Assembly: GCF_902806455.1 (NCBI RefSeq)
Contig: NZ_CADCWQ010000001.1
Span: 1,054,001 to 1,118,000, forward strand
Reading direction: 5' to 3'
DNA from: Virgibacillus doumboii
GTDB taxonomy: Bacteria; Bacillota; Bacilli; Bacillales; Amphibacillaceae
Length of the DNA stretch: 64,000 nucleotides
Shown: piece by piece, positions 20,578 through 29,417 of the stretch
Numbering within the stretch: position 1 is the first letter of the stretch
Layout of the letters: each line of letters starts with the position of its first letter
The notes under the pieces: generated by a model
The model's input: the letters and a program-made list of their open reading frames with translations, nothing else
The model's database searches: none
Told to the model about the DNA's origin: nothing
Translations under genes and position numbers: made by a program

Positions 20578-21165
20578 GTGATCCCCATCGAACTATTGGA
20601 TGCAATCAAACAACGCAGATCGATACATAATTTAAAAGACATGGAAGTGGATACAGCTATTTTGAAAGAAATTTTCAGGTACGGGTCATATGCACCAACA
20701 CATTATATGAAGGAACCGTGGAATATTAAATTGTACCAGCGTGCCGGGAAAAAGAGACTTGTAGATTCGATTATAGCAAGCTATCAACGGATCGGTATGC
20801 TGAAGGCAGATAATGATCCGAAAACGATAAAAATGACCAAATCAATGCGGGAATTCCTTTTGGCCATACCACATCATGCCGTGATTTATTTTGAGAAAGA
20901 AAATGATGCTGTCCGTTACGAAGAGGAATATGCTGCGGTGAGCGCATTTATCCAAAATGCCCAGCTGGCTGCATGGGAATATGGTGTGGGCATGCTATGG
21001 ACAATCACTCCGTACATGCATGACAGTGGATTTGTGGAAGACATCGGATTGGACAGCGAGCGGATAAAGGTTGCGGCTGTTTTGCAAATTGGCTATCCGG
21101 AGAAGATTCCCCGGGATAAAGGTCGTACACCGATTGAGGAGAAGCTGGAGATTATTGAGAAGTGA
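20578..21165 (+). CDS. Nitroreductase family protein
   Basis: FMN-dependent oxidoreductase fold, about 195 residues, with the N-terminal AIKQRRSIHNL and SYAPTHYMKEPWNI motifs that bind FMN phosphate, and AVLQIGYPEK near the C-terminus. The start is ambiguous. GTG 20578 lies inside the only ribosome site (GAGGTGA, 20574-20580). The codon ideally placed, 6 nt after it, is ATC 20587, and a protein starting there would read M-ELLDAIKQRRSI, the usual family N-terminus. The substrate is unknown. Confidence 0.75.
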   Translation: MIPIELLDAIKQRRSIHNLKDMEVDTAILKEIFRYGSYAPTHYMKEPWNIKLYQRAGKKRLVDSIIASYQRIGMLKADNDPKTIKMTKSMREFLLAIPHHAVIYFEKENDAVRYEEEYAAVSAFIQNAQLAAWEYGVGMLWTITPYMHDSGFVEDIGLDSERIKVAAVLQIGYPEKIPRDKGRTPIEEKLEIIEK

Positions 21166-21187
21166 TAGTGTGGCAGAGTCAATATAT

Positions 21188-21359
21188 CAGGAGATGAACG
21201 CGTTTAACAGGAGAAGAGTAAATATAACAGGAGAAAAGTGAATTTAACAGGAGAAGAGCAAAAATAACAGGAGAAAAGTGAACTTATAAGGATAAGCAGT
21301 CCGCAGCATCTACAGAAAAGAGAACGACATTTACGGAATAGATCGTAACATCTACAGAA
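21188..21359. repeat. Tandem arrays with 20- and 21-nt periods
   Basis: CAGGAG recurs at 21188, 21208, 21228, 21248 and 21268, with a decayed AAGGAT at 21288: exactly 20 nt apart, consensus AACAGGAGAAnAGTnAAnAT. It is followed by three CAT(C/T)TAC(A/G)GAA units at 21307, 21328 and 21349 (21-nt period). The array lies between convergent gene ends. Related units occur at 28601-28713 and 53707-53782. Confidence 0.8.
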
Positions 21360-21376
21360 TAGCTTTTTCCCAAATA

Positions 21377-21411
21377 AAAACCCTTGCCCGATATTATCAG
21401 GCAAGGGTTTT
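21377..21411 (-). terminator. Intrinsic terminator of ptsI
   Basis: AAAACCCTTGCC (21377-21388) pairs perfectly with GGCAAGGGTTTT (21400-21411). Its position 8 nt after the ptsI stop on the minus strand and the T-tract there make it the ptsI terminator; it may work in both directions. Confidence 0.85.
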
Positions 21412-21418
21412 ATCAACC

Positions 21419-23125
21419 TTATTCCGTTTTCTCCTTAACAAACTCAACAACTTCCTCAGATGTGCCCATTGATAAGAGCTTGTCTTTATAGGAAGCCATC
21501 TTTTCCTTGGACAAGCCGCGGATTTGTGTCCGGGCTGGAAGGATGGATGTTGCACTCATGCTGAATTCGTCCAGGCCAAGTCCGAGCAAAATAGGAATGG
21601 CTATGGAATCGCCGGCCATTTCGCCGCACATTCCAACCCATTTATCTTCACCGTGTGCTGCCTCGATGACATTGTTTACAAGGTTCAAAATTGCCGGGTG
21701 GTATGGCTGGTACAGGTATGATACACGTTCATTCATCCGGTCAGCTGCCATGGTGTATTGAATTAAATCGTTTGTTCCGATGCTGAAAAAGTCCACTTCT
21801 TTGGCAAACTGTTTCGCCGTTACAGCAGTGGATGGAATTTCTACCATGATGCCGACTTCGATATTATCAGCAACTTCCACATCTTCCCGTTTTAAATCTT
21901 CTTTTTCATCTAAAAGAATTGCTTTTGCCTGGCGGAACTCTTCCAATGTCGCAATCATCGGGAACATGATTTTCAGATTACCGTGAACGCTTGCCCGTAA
22001 AAGAGCACGTAGTTGTGTGCGGAACACATTTTCATTTTCCAGGCAGAAGCGGATTGCGCGAAAGCCAAGAAATGGGTTTAACTCATCTGGTAAATCCAAA
22101 TAACTTAATTCCTTGTCACCGCCGATATCCAATGTTCGGACAACGACTGGTTTGCCTTCCATCTGTTCAAGTACGGATTTATAGGCGTCGTACTGTTCAT
22201 CCTCTGTCGGCAGTTCGCTTTTACCCATGTATAAAAACTCTGTCCGGTAAAGTCCGATTCCTTCGCCGCCATTATCCAGCACACCAGCAACATCTTCAGG
22301 TGTGCCGATATTTGCAGCCAATTCCACTTGCTCGCCGTCAGAAGTTATTGTAGGCTCGTCCTTCAATTTGGCCCATTCTTCTTTTTGTTTGGCAAAGGTT
22401 TCCTGTTTTTCCCGATAAAACTTCAGATCCTCATCTGATGGATTCACAATCACATTTCCTTCGATTCCATCGACAATAACCATTTCACCTTGTTTAACGG
22501 ACTTTGTAATCTCTTTTGTACCGACTACAGCCGGGATTTCCAGAGAACGTGCCATAATCGCTGAGTGCGATGTCCGTCCCCCGATATCTGTTGCAAAGCC
22601 TTGTACAAATTGGCGGTTAAGCTGTGCAGTATCAGATGGTGTCAGGTCATTCGCGATGACAATAACTTCTTCATCAATCAACGCGGGATCTGGAAATGTT
22701 GCTCCAAGTAAATGCGCCAGCACACGTTTTGTAACATCCTGAATGTCTGCGGCACGTTCGCGCATGTATTCATTATCCATATTTTTAAACATATCGATGA
22801 ACATGTTGGCTGTCTCTTCCAATGCCACTTCAGCCATTACATTATCGTTATTGATTTTCTCTTTCATCGGATTTATCATCTCCGGGTCACCGAGCACAAG
22901 CAAGTGAGCCGAGAAAATTTCCGCATGCTCATCACCAATTTCTTTTTTGGTGTGGGCTTTAATCTTTTCCAGTTCCTGTTTGGATATTTCAAGCGCTTTA
23001 TCCAATCGCTCGATTTCTTTATTCGGATTATCGATTGGCTTCTTTTCAAATGTCAAATCTGGAGAAGTGAGCTGATATGCTTTGGCAATCGCTACTCCAT
23101 TTGATGCTGCTATACCTTCAATCAT
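21419..23125 (-). CDS. ptsI: PTS enzyme I (phosphoenolpyruvate-protein phosphotransferase)
   Basis: Takes phosphate from phosphoenolpyruvate and passes it to HPr, starting all PTS sugar uptake. 568 residues, normal. The phosphorylated His lies in [22 protein letters not shown] near residue 187; the PEP-binding domain has [15 protein letters not shown], and the signature [19 protein letters not shown], with active Cys in [11 protein letters not shown]. The start at 23125 is chosen to match family N-termini ([17 protein letters not shown]); the frame stays open to 23176. ptsH, normally just upstream, is absent here; a hydrolase gene takes its place. Confidence 0.93.
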   Translation of the reverse strand: MIEGIAASNGVAIAKAYQLTSPDLTFEKKPIDNPNKEIERLDKALEISKQELEKIKAHTKKEIGDEHAEIFSAHLLVLGDPEMINPMKEKINNDNVMAEVALEETANMFIDMFKNMDNEYMRERAADIQDVTKRVLAHLLGATFPDPALIDEEVIVIANDLTPSDTAQLNRQFVQGFATDIGGRTSHSAIMARSLEIPAVVGTKEITKSVKQGEMVIVDGIEGNVIVNPSDEDLKFYREKQETFAKQKEEWAKLKDEPTITSDGEQVELAANIGTPEDVAGVLDNGGEGIGLYRTEFLYMGKSELPTEDEQYDAYKSVLEQMEGKPVVVRTLDIGGDKELSYLDLPDELNPFLGFRAIRFCLENENVFRTQLRALLRASVHGNLKIMFPMIATLEEFRQAKAILLDEKEDLKREDVEVADNIEVGIMVEIPSTAVTAKQFAKEVDFFSIGTNDLIQYTMAADRMNERVSYLYQPYHPAILNLVNNVIEAAHGEDKWVGMCGEMAGDSIAIPILLGLGLDEFSMSATSILPARTQIRGLSKEKMASYKDKLLSMGTSEEVVEFVKEKTE

Positions 23126-23200
23126 GTTTTCTTCAACCAACCCTTCAGTTAAAAAATTCGTATGTCCACACTCCATTTTATACTCTTTGTTCCTATCAAT

Positions 23201-24115
23201 TCAAGCATTGTGGACTATAATCCAATCCAGAATGGCCTGGTACACTTCGTCACGGTTCTTTTCATTCAGCAGTTCATGTCTTCCTTGTTCAAATAACATG
23301 GTTACAACATTTTCAAGTCCAGCTTCATGATACAGACTTGCAGTTTTCCATACACCTTTTCCATAATCGCCGATAGGGTCGTCAGTACCGCTGATGAGCA
23401 TCATTGGCAAGTCGGAACGGATTGTTTTATTCAGGTTTTTATTGTGAATTGTTGTAAGGCCATCCATTAAATCGTAGAAAAACCGTGCTGTTGGAATTCG
23501 CCCACACAACGGATCGTCCATGTAACCTTGCACGATTTTTGAATCGCTTGAAAGCCAATCGAAATCTGTCTGTTTATTTTTAAGACGCTTGTTATTCGAA
23601 TGAAATACGAGAGAATTCATCAAGTTCGACTCTTTCTTTGGAGGAAGTCCGGATGCAATGCGCTTTGCAAGAATAGTTACGGGTCTCGGATAAAATCCTG
23701 TTCCGGATAAAATGACACCATCAATTGTTGAGCTGTATTCCCGTATATAATCCCGTGCCAGAAAAGATCCCATACTGTGGCCCAGCAAAAATATTGGTGT
23801 ATTCCGATAGTCCTGTTTTATTTGCTCCGTAATTTTCACCAGGTCATCGGTTGTCTTTTGGAAGCCGTCCTTGTCAGACAGGTAGCCCATTAATCCCTGT
23901 TGTTCACCGGTCTTCCCGTGGCCGCGATGATCGTTTCCATAAACAACGAAGTCATTTTCAACGAGAAATTCAGCAAAGTCCTTATACCGTTCAATATGTT
24001 CCACCATGCCATGTGCAAGCTGTACAATAGCTTTTGGTTGTTTTGATGGGTTGTACCATTTTTTCACAAAAACTTCTGTATCATCGGCCATTTGCAGCCA
24101 AAACGTTTTTTCCAT
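23201..24115 (-). CDS. Alpha/beta hydrolase, monoacylglycerol lipase-like
   Basis: 304 residues of the serine aminopeptidase S33/monoacylglycerol lipase group. The catalytic triad can be traced: Ser in GHSMGSFLARD near 114, Asp in ISGTDDPIGD, and His in FEQGRHELLNE near the C-terminus. The oxyanion-hole motif is LAHGMVEH near 34. No signal peptide. It probably hydrolyses lysophospholipids or monoglycerides. Ribosome site GAGAGG. It lies 75 nt upstream of ptsI on the same strand and divergent from secG. Confidence 0.85.
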   Translation of the reverse strand: MEKTFWLQMADDTEVFVKKWYNPSKQPKAIVQLAHGMVEHIERYKDFAEFLVENDFVVYGNDHRGHGKTGEQQGLMGYLSDKDGFQKTTDDLVKITEQIKQDYRNTPIFLLGHSMGSFLARDYIREYSSTIDGVILSGTGFYPRPVTILAKRIASGLPPKKESNLMNSLVFHSNNKRLKNKQTDFDWLSSDSKIVQGYMDDPLCGRIPTARFFYDLMDGLTTIHNKNLNKTIRSDLPMMLISGTDDPIGDYGKGVWKTASLYHEAGLENVVTMLFEQGRHELLNEKNRDEVYQAILDWIIVHNA

Positions 24116-24268
24116 GTAATCCTCTCATTCCTTAATTTATTGTTATAATTATGATAGAATGAAAAGAGTGAAACGTCCAAAGTTAAGCAAAAATAGCTTG
24201 CTATATAATCTGAATTTATGCTAAAGTACTTATAGGTATTTGTCCGTAATAGGAGGTGCTGTTGAAAA

Positions 24269-24499
24269 ATGGCAGGGTTAGTAAATGTGTTATTAGTAAT
24301 TGATGCAATTATTATGATTGTACTTATTTTATTACAGTCTGGTAAAAGTGCCGGGTTATCCGGAGCAATTTCAGGTGGTGCCGAGCAGTTATTCGGTAAG
24401 CAAAAAGCTCGGGGCGCTGATTTGGTTTTGCACCGCGGTACCGTCGTTACTGGCGTACTATTCTTCGTTTTAGCTTTTTTAAGTGCATATGTAATATAA
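24269..24499 (+). CDS. secG: Preprotein translocase subunit SecG
   Basis: Third subunit of the SecYEG protein-export channel. 76 residues with two membrane helices (about 3-22 and 55-75) separated by the conserved [24 protein letters not shown] loop, which is diagnostic. An AGGAGG site (24251-24256) lies 12 nt before the ATG. Position upstream of est-rnr-smpB-ssrA is the conserved Bacillaceae order. A terminator follows. Confidence 0.95.
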   Translation: MAGLVNVLLVIDAIIMIVLILLQSGKSAGLSGAISGGAEQLFGKQKARGADLVLHRGTVVTGVLFFVLAFLSAYVI

Positions 24500-24504
24500 A
24501 TGAT

Positions 24505-24540
24505 AACCCTTATCGCAAAAAAATGTGATAAGGGTTTATT
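24505..24540 (+). terminator. Intrinsic terminator after secG
   Basis: AACCCTTATC (24505-24514) pairs with GATAAGGGTT (24527-24536), followed by TATTTATTTT. Confidence 0.8.
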
Positions 24541-24614
24541 TATTTTCAGATGCCAAATAATAGGGTAAGGTATACTATATGAGGCTGGAATGACAGAAGG
24601 AGATGAACTACATA

Positions 24615-25361
24615 ATGAAAATAAAATTGCCACAGCCGTTTACGTTTGAAGCCGGTCCCCGTGCGGTATTGTTATTACATGGTTTTACCGGCCATTCTGC
24701 AGATGTCCGGATGCTGGGACGTTTTTTGGAGAAAAAAGGATATACGAGTCATGCGCCGATTTACCGCGGGCATGGAAAAGAACCGGAGGAACTGGTAAAA
24801 GCAAGTGCTGATGAATGGTGGGAGGATGTGCAAAATGCCTTTAATCATTTAAAAGAACTGGGTTATCAGGAAATAGCTGTCGCAGGATTGTCACTGGGAG
24901 GTGTATTGTCATTGAAACTTGCATACTCCGAGCAGGTAAAAGGGGTTATCCCCATGTGTGCACCGATGTTTTTTGACAATGAAACAGAGCTTACCAAAGG
25001 TTATCGATTTAAGGCAAAAGAATTTAAGCAGTTGGAAGGAAAAGATGCTGATACGATTGAGCAGGAAGTGAACAAGCTCATTGATGATTCACAGGATATG
25101 TTTAAGGATCTGGGTGAATTTATCACGGAAGTCAGTAAAAACATTGATACGATATACACACCAACATTCGTTGTACAGGCGAGACAGGATGAAATGATTA
25201 ATACCGATAGTGCTGAATACATTTATAAGAATGTTGAGGCAGATGAAAAAGATATCAAATGGTATGAAAAATCAGGTCATGTCATTACGATGGATAAAGA
25301 AAAAGAGCAACTATTTGAGGATATCTATCAATTTCTGGAATCGCTTGACTGGAAAGAATGA
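24615..25361 (+). CDS. est: Carboxylesterase Est30-like
   Basis: Carboxylesterase of 248 residues, very close in motif and length to Geobacillus Est30. Catalytic Ser in [13 protein letters not shown] near residue 93, Asp in [10 protein letters not shown], and His in [11 protein letters not shown] near 222; the oxyanion motif is LLHGFTG. ATG 24615 is preferred because the AAGGAG site directly abuts the ATG at 24603. It hydrolyses short-chain carboxyl esters in the known family; the natural substrate is unclear. Lies 49 nt before rnr. Confidence 0.93.
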   Translation: MKIKLPQPFTFEAGPRAVLLLHGFTGHSADVRMLGRFLEKKGYTSHAPIYRGHGKEPEELVKASADEWWEDVQNAFNHLKELGYQEIAVAGLSLGGVLSLKLAYSEQVKGVIPMCAPMFFDNETELTKGYRFKAKEFKQLEGKDADTIEQEVNKLIDDSQDMFKDLGEFITEVSKNIDTIYTPTFVVQARQDEMINTDSAEYIYKNVEADEKDIKWYEKSGHVITMDKEKEQLFEDIYQFLESLDWKE

Positions 25362-25410
25362 TTATATTTGCGCTGGAAAGTGAACAATATTAATGAAAGA
25401 AGGTGAGCAA

Positions 25411-27588
25411 ATGAATGAAACAATTAAAGAACAAGTACAGGATTTTTTTGCCGAACATAGGGAAAGGCCTTTATCTGTCGATGAATTGGAGGATGCATTG
25501 GATCTGGAAGGGTCGGATGATTTCAAAGAACTCGTTAAAGCATTGAATGAGCTGGAGGAAACCGGTGAATTGGTTCGTACCCGGAAAAATCGGTTTGGTT
25601 TGCCGGAAAAAATGAACCTGATTCGCGGCAAAATTCAAATGCATGCCAAAGGGTTTGCTTTTCTGATTCCGGATGATGAAGGCCAGTCAGACGTCTATAT
25701 TCATCACTCTGATTTGGGGTCATCAATGAACAACGATATTGTGCTCGTCAGGCCGGAAAAAGGAAGTGCGGACGGAAACAGGCCGGAAGGAACCGTTATC
25801 CGTATTTTGGAGCGGGCAACCCATCAGGTGGTTGGAACATTTGAAGATAATAAGTCATTCGGATTTGTCGTTGCTGATGACAAACGGATTCCCAATGATA
25901 TTTTTATACCGAAAAGCGTGACAGGAGGAGCTGTTACCGGTCACAAGGTAATTGTGCATATAACAAAATATCCGGAAGCCGGCAAGAGTGCCGAGGGTGA
26001 AGTCGTCCTTATTCTTGGCCACAAAAATGACCCTGGAATTGATATTATATCGATAATTCATAAGCACGGAATTAAGATTGACTTTCCTGAAGAGGTAATG
26101 GATCAGGCGAAAAATACACCGGAAGAAATTGACGAATCGGAACTGGAAAATCGGCGAGACCGGCGTGATGAGACGATTGTCACGATAGATGGCGCCGATG
26201 CCAAGGATTTGGATGATGCGGTGTCCGTCAAAAAACTGGATAATGGCAATTATCAGCTTGGCGTCTATATTGCGGATGTCAGCTATTATGTAGAGGAAAA
26301 TTCACCGATTGACAAAGAAGCGTTTGAGCGCGGGACAAGTGTCTATCTGGTCGACCGTGTCATTCCGATGATTCCACACCGGCTGTCAAATGGAATCTGT
26401 TCATTAAACCCGCAAGTGGACAGGCTTACATTGGGTTGTGAGATGGAAATTAACGCAAAAGGTGAAGTGGTTAATCATGAAATTTTCCAGAGTGTCATCA
26501 AGACGAACGAACGGATGACGTATAAAGATGTGAACCGGATTTTGGTTGATCGCGATGAAGAAGTACGTGACAGATACGATGCGCTGGTTCCGATGTTTGA
26601 AGACATGGGAAAATTGGCGGAAATATTACGTGCCAAGCGTTTTGGCCGGGGTGCGATTGACTTTGATTTCAAAGAAGCACAGGTATTGGTTGATGAAAAC
26701 GGAAAAGCAAGTGATGTCGTTTTACGTGAGCGCTCGGTTGCCGAACGGCTGATTGAAGAATTTATGCTGGCTGCCAATGAAACGGTGGCTGAGCATTTTC
26801 ACTGGATGGATGTACCATTCATTCACCGGATTCACCAGGATCCTGATGAAGGAAAACTGCAGAACTTTTTCGAATTCATTGCCGGGCTTGGTTATGTTGT
26901 TAAAGGGACTGCGAATGATATTCACCCGCAGGCATTGCAAAAAGTGATTGAGGAAGTAAAAGGAAAGCCGGAAGAAATGATTGTCTCGAAGCTGATGCTG
27001 CGTTCGATGCAGCAGGCGAAGTATGATCCGCAAAGTATCGGACATTTTGGCCTGGCAACCGAATTTTATACGCACTTCACGTCGCCAATCAGACGGTATC
27101 CGGACTTGACCGTTCACAGACTAATTCGTACCTATTTAATTGAAAAGAAAATGGATCCGAAAACAATTAAGCATTGGAAAGAACAGATGCCGGAAATCGG
27201 CAGGCATACGTCAGCAATGGAGCGGGCTGCTGTTGATGCGGAACGGGAAACCGATGATTTGAAAAAAGCAGAGTATATGCAGGATAAAATCGGCGAGGAA
27301 TATACCGGCGTAATCAGCTCTGTAACGAACTTCGGATTATTTGTTGAGCTGGAGAACACGGTTGAAGGACTGATTCACGTCAGCTATTTGACCGATGATT
27401 ATTATCATTTTGATGACCGTAATTATGCAATGATTGGTGAACGAACCGGGAACATCTATAAAATTGGCGAGGAAGTCAATGTCCGTGTTGTAAAGGTTAA
27501 TCTGGATGAGCGGGTCGTTGATTTTGAACTGGTCTCGGACAGGCGGCCGCCGAAAAAGAAAAAAATCAAAGCTAAGAAGGCGAAATAG
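25411..27588 (+). CDS. rnr: Ribonuclease R
   Basis: Processive 3'-5' exoribonuclease that degrades structured RNA and works with tmRNA-SmpB on faulty messages. About 725 residues in the usual order: N-terminal helix-turn-helix-like RNase B domain, two cold-shock domains, the RNB catalytic domain with the Asp-rich [14 protein letters not shown] near 275, an S1 domain ([22 protein letters not shown]) from about 625, and a Lys-rich tail. ATG 25411 has an AAGGTGA site. The conserved context est-rnr-smpB-ssrA supports the role; here a ZIP transporter gene intervenes before smpB. Confidence 0.95.
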   Translation: MNETIKEQVQDFFAEHRERPLSVDELEDALDLEGSDDFKELVKALNELEETGELVRTRKNRFGLPEKMNLIRGKIQMHAKGFAFLIPDDEGQSDVYIHHSDLGSSMNNDIVLVRPEKGSADGNRPEGTVIRILERATHQVVGTFEDNKSFGFVVADDKRIPNDIFIPKSVTGGAVTGHKVIVHITKYPEAGKSAEGEVVLILGHKNDPGIDIISIIHKHGIKIDFPEEVMDQAKNTPEEIDESELENRRDRRDETIVTIDGADAKDLDDAVSVKKLDNGNYQLGVYIADVSYYVEENSPIDKEAFERGTSVYLVDRVIPMIPHRLSNGICSLNPQVDRLTLGCEMEINAKGEVVNHEIFQSVIKTNERMTYKDVNRILVDRDEEVRDRYDALVPMFEDMGKLAEILRAKRFGRGAIDFDFKEAQVLVDENGKASDVVLRERSVAERLIEEFMLAANETVAEHFHWMDVPFIHRIHQDPDEGKLQNFFEFIAGLGYVVKGTANDIHPQALQKVIEEVKGKPEEMIVSKLMLRSMQQAKYDPQSIGHFGLATEFYTHFTSPIRRYPDLTVHRLIRTYLIEKKMDPKTIKHWKEQMPEIGRHTSAMERAAVDAERETDDLKKAEYMQDKIGEEYTGVISSVTNFGLFVELENTVEGLIHVSYLTDDYYHFDDRNYAMIGERTGNIYKIGEEVNVRVVKVNLDERVVDFELVSDRRPPKKKKIKAKKAK

Positions 27589-27605
27589 AATGATTTTAGA
27601 ATAGG

Positions 27606-27647
27606 GGCTGATAAGGGGCAGCAGATTGTGCCGTATCAGCCTTATTG
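27606..27647 (+). terminator. Intrinsic terminator after rnr
   Basis: GGCTGATA (27606-27613) pairs with TATCAGCC (27634-27641), with an inner GGCA/TGCC pairing, followed by TTATTGTTTG. Confidence 0.6.
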
Positions 27648-27665
27648 TTTGTCGAATAATTCTTG

Positions 27666-27734
27666 TTGCAATTAGTTCCCTGTTAGAATAAAATGTAACT
27701 GTTACTATAAAAGTTTCCTTAGGTAAACTTTTAT
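27666..27734 (+). promoter_or_regulatory. Promoter and MntR-like operator of the ZIP transporter gene
   Basis: TTGCAA (27666-27671), a 17-nt spacer and TAAAAT (27689-27694) form a good promoter. Just after the predicted start is a palindrome with perfect 10-bp arms (ATAAAAGTTT, 27707-27716, and AAACTTTTAT, 27725-27734) around CCTTAGGT. Its core AGTTTCCTTAGGTAAACT resembles the AGTTTGCCTTAAGGAAACT type bound by the manganese repressor MntR. The palindrome is seen; MntR is inferred from recalled consensus. Confidence 0.5.
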
Positions 27735-27765
27735 TAATATGGACAACATAGAAGGTGAATGCAAG

Positions 27766-28575
27766 ATGTCACATGATGTTATTCTGGCGTTTTTATTTAC
27801 GCTGGTTGCCGGCTTGGCAACTGGTATCGGAAGTCTGCTAGCTTTCTTTGCAAAAACAACCAATACCAAGTTTTTATCGTTTGCATTGGGCTTTTCGGCA
27901 GGCGTGATGATTTATGTATCATTTGTTGATATTTTTACCAAAGCACAGGAATCACTGGTAGGAGAACTTGGTGAGCAGGGTGGAACCTGGCTTACGGTAG
28001 GTTCTTTTTTTGGCGGGATATTACTGATAGCACTGATCGACCGTTTCATACCGAAACAGTCAAATCCCCATGAGTTGAAAAAAATTGAAGATATGAGCAA
28101 AAATGGCAGCAGGGTTAAGGATCCTGATTTACTGAAGATGGGTGTATTCACTGCACTTGCCATTGGAATTCATAACTTTCCCGAGGGTATAGCAACTTTT
28201 ATGTCCACACTGGAGGATCCGGCGCTCGGTTTGGCAATTGCAATAGCTGTGGCCATTCATAACATCCCCGAAGGAATTGCCGTGTCCGTTCCTATTTACT
28301 ATGCCACAGGTGATAAGCGCAAGGCATTTCGACTTTCGTTTTTGTCCGGAATTGCGGAACCAGTTGGAGCTGTTGTTGGCTTTTTGATTCTTATGCCATT
28401 CTTAAGTGATCTTACATTCGGCATTATTTTTGCTGCAGTTGCAGGAATTATGGTGTTTATTTCGTTGGATGAACTGCTTCCTGCCGCAAAAAAATACGAT
28501 GAGGCGCACGTATCGATTTACGGGTTAATTGGCGGTATGGCGGTTATGGCGGTGAGCTTGTTGTTGATTATTTGA
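27766..28575 (+). CDS. ZIP-family divalent metal transporter (ZupT-like)
   Basis: 269-residue membrane protein with eight helices. The two metal-binding helices carry the ZIP signatures HNFPEGIATF (about residue 137) and HNIPEGIAVS (about 172), both with His and Glu ligands as in ZupT. It would move zinc, manganese or iron into the cytosol. ATG 27766 has a GAAGGTGA site; the ATG at 27739 lacks one. The MntR-like operator directly upstream points to manganese-controlled expression, so manganese may be a substrate. Confidence 0.87.
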   Translation: MSHDVILAFLFTLVAGLATGIGSLLAFFAKTTNTKFLSFALGFSAGVMIYVSFVDIFTKAQESLVGELGEQGGTWLTVGSFFGGILLIALIDRFIPKQSNPHELKKIEDMSKNGSRVKDPDLLKMGVFTALAIGIHNFPEGIATFMSTLEDPALGLAIAIAVAIHNIPEGIAVSVPIYYATGDKRKAFRLSFLSGIAEPVGAVVGFLILMPFLSDLTFGIIFAAVAGIMVFISLDELLPAAKKYDEAHVSIYGLIGGMAVMAVSLLLII

Positions 28576-28600
28576 TGCTAGGAATTTAGGAACTGCGCTG

Positions 28601-28713
28601 ATTTATCGGGAGAAAATCAGGTTTATCAGGAGAAGAAAAGATTTATCGGGAGAATAAGGATTTTATCAGGAGAAGAACAGATATATCAGGAGAAAAACAA
28701 TTTTATCTGGAGA
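28601..28713. repeat. Tandem array, six units of exactly 20 nt
   Basis: TTATC(G/A/T)GGAGA recurs with starts at 28601, 28621, 28641, 28661, 28681 and 28701. Consensus: nTTTATCAGGAGAAnAnnAG. The unit is related to that at 21188-21280. It lies between the ZIP gene and smpB, with no terminator or gene in the 267-nt gap. Confidence 0.82.
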
Positions 28714-28842
28714 TAGAAAGCAGAACATCAAGTGAGCGGCACCAATTACTAAAGAAAGAGCCATCCCAGCGTCAAAAACAATTGGATTTCCCGCTAATAT
28801 TTGGTAGAATAAGGTTCACGCAAGCAGTAGGAGGAAGTACGT

Positions 28843-29310
28843 ATGCCAAAAGGAAACGGGAAAGCCATCGCACAAAATAAAAAAGCAAGGCATGATTATT
28901 TTATAGAGGAAACCTATGAGGCCGGGATTGTCTTAAAAGGAACGGAAATTAAATCGATCCGGGCCGGCCGTATAAATTTAAAGGATTCGCATGCTCGGAT
29001 TGATCGCAATGGTGAGGTTCAACTGGTCAATATGCATATTGCGACATATGAACAAGGGAACCGATTCAATCATGATCCGACCCGGACACGCAAGCTATTG
29101 CTCCACCGCAAAGAAATAGATAAACTGATTGGATTAACACAGCAGCAGAGCTATACACTTGTGCCATTGAAGGTTTACATTAAAAACGGTGTAGCCAAAG
29201 TGTTGATTGGCCTTGGAAAAGGGAAAAAGAAATATGACAAACGTGAAGATGTGAAGCGGAAACAGATGAAGCGTGATGCCGATCGGGCTGTTAAGGAAAG
29301 TATGCAGTAA
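28843..29310 (+). CDS. smpB: SsrA-binding protein SmpB
   Basis: Binds the tRNA-like part of tmRNA and brings it to stalled ribosomes for trans-translation. 155 residues, normal. Visible: the N-terminal oligonucleotide-binding beta barrel with [26 protein letters not shown], and the C-terminal basic tail [26 protein letters not shown] that enters the ribosome mRNA channel. Ribosome site GTAGGAGGAAG. The ssrA gene follows 107 nt later with its own promoter. Confidence 0.97.
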   Translation: MPKGNGKAIAQNKKARHDYFIEETYEAGIVLKGTEIKSIRAGRINLKDSHARIDRNGEVQLVNMHIATYEQGNRFNHDPTRTRKLLLHRKEIDKLIGLTQQQSYTLVPLKVYIKNGVAKVLIGLGKGKKKYDKREDVKRKQMKRDADRAVKESMQ

Positions 29311-29323
29311 ATCTTTCCAGCCC

Positions 29324-29351
29324 TTGATTTTAGTGAGGTTTGTGATATAAT
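29324..29351 (+). promoter_or_regulatory. Promoter of ssrA
   Basis: TTGATT (29324-29329), a 16-nt spacer, and an extended TGATATAAT -10 (box at 29346-29351). The predicted start is about 60 nt before the mature tmRNA 5' end. Confidence 0.55.
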
Positions 29352-29417
29352 GATAGTTGTCGTTAAAGACATATAAATGAATATTGCTCGTTCTATTCCG
29401 AGCGATTCTCCTTACAT

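Noticed and set aside
23126..23176. Longer ptsI start (ATG 23176)
   Set aside because: Family N-termini align at 23125; the extra 17 residues are not seen in enzyme I proteins and may be leader or a ptsH trace.
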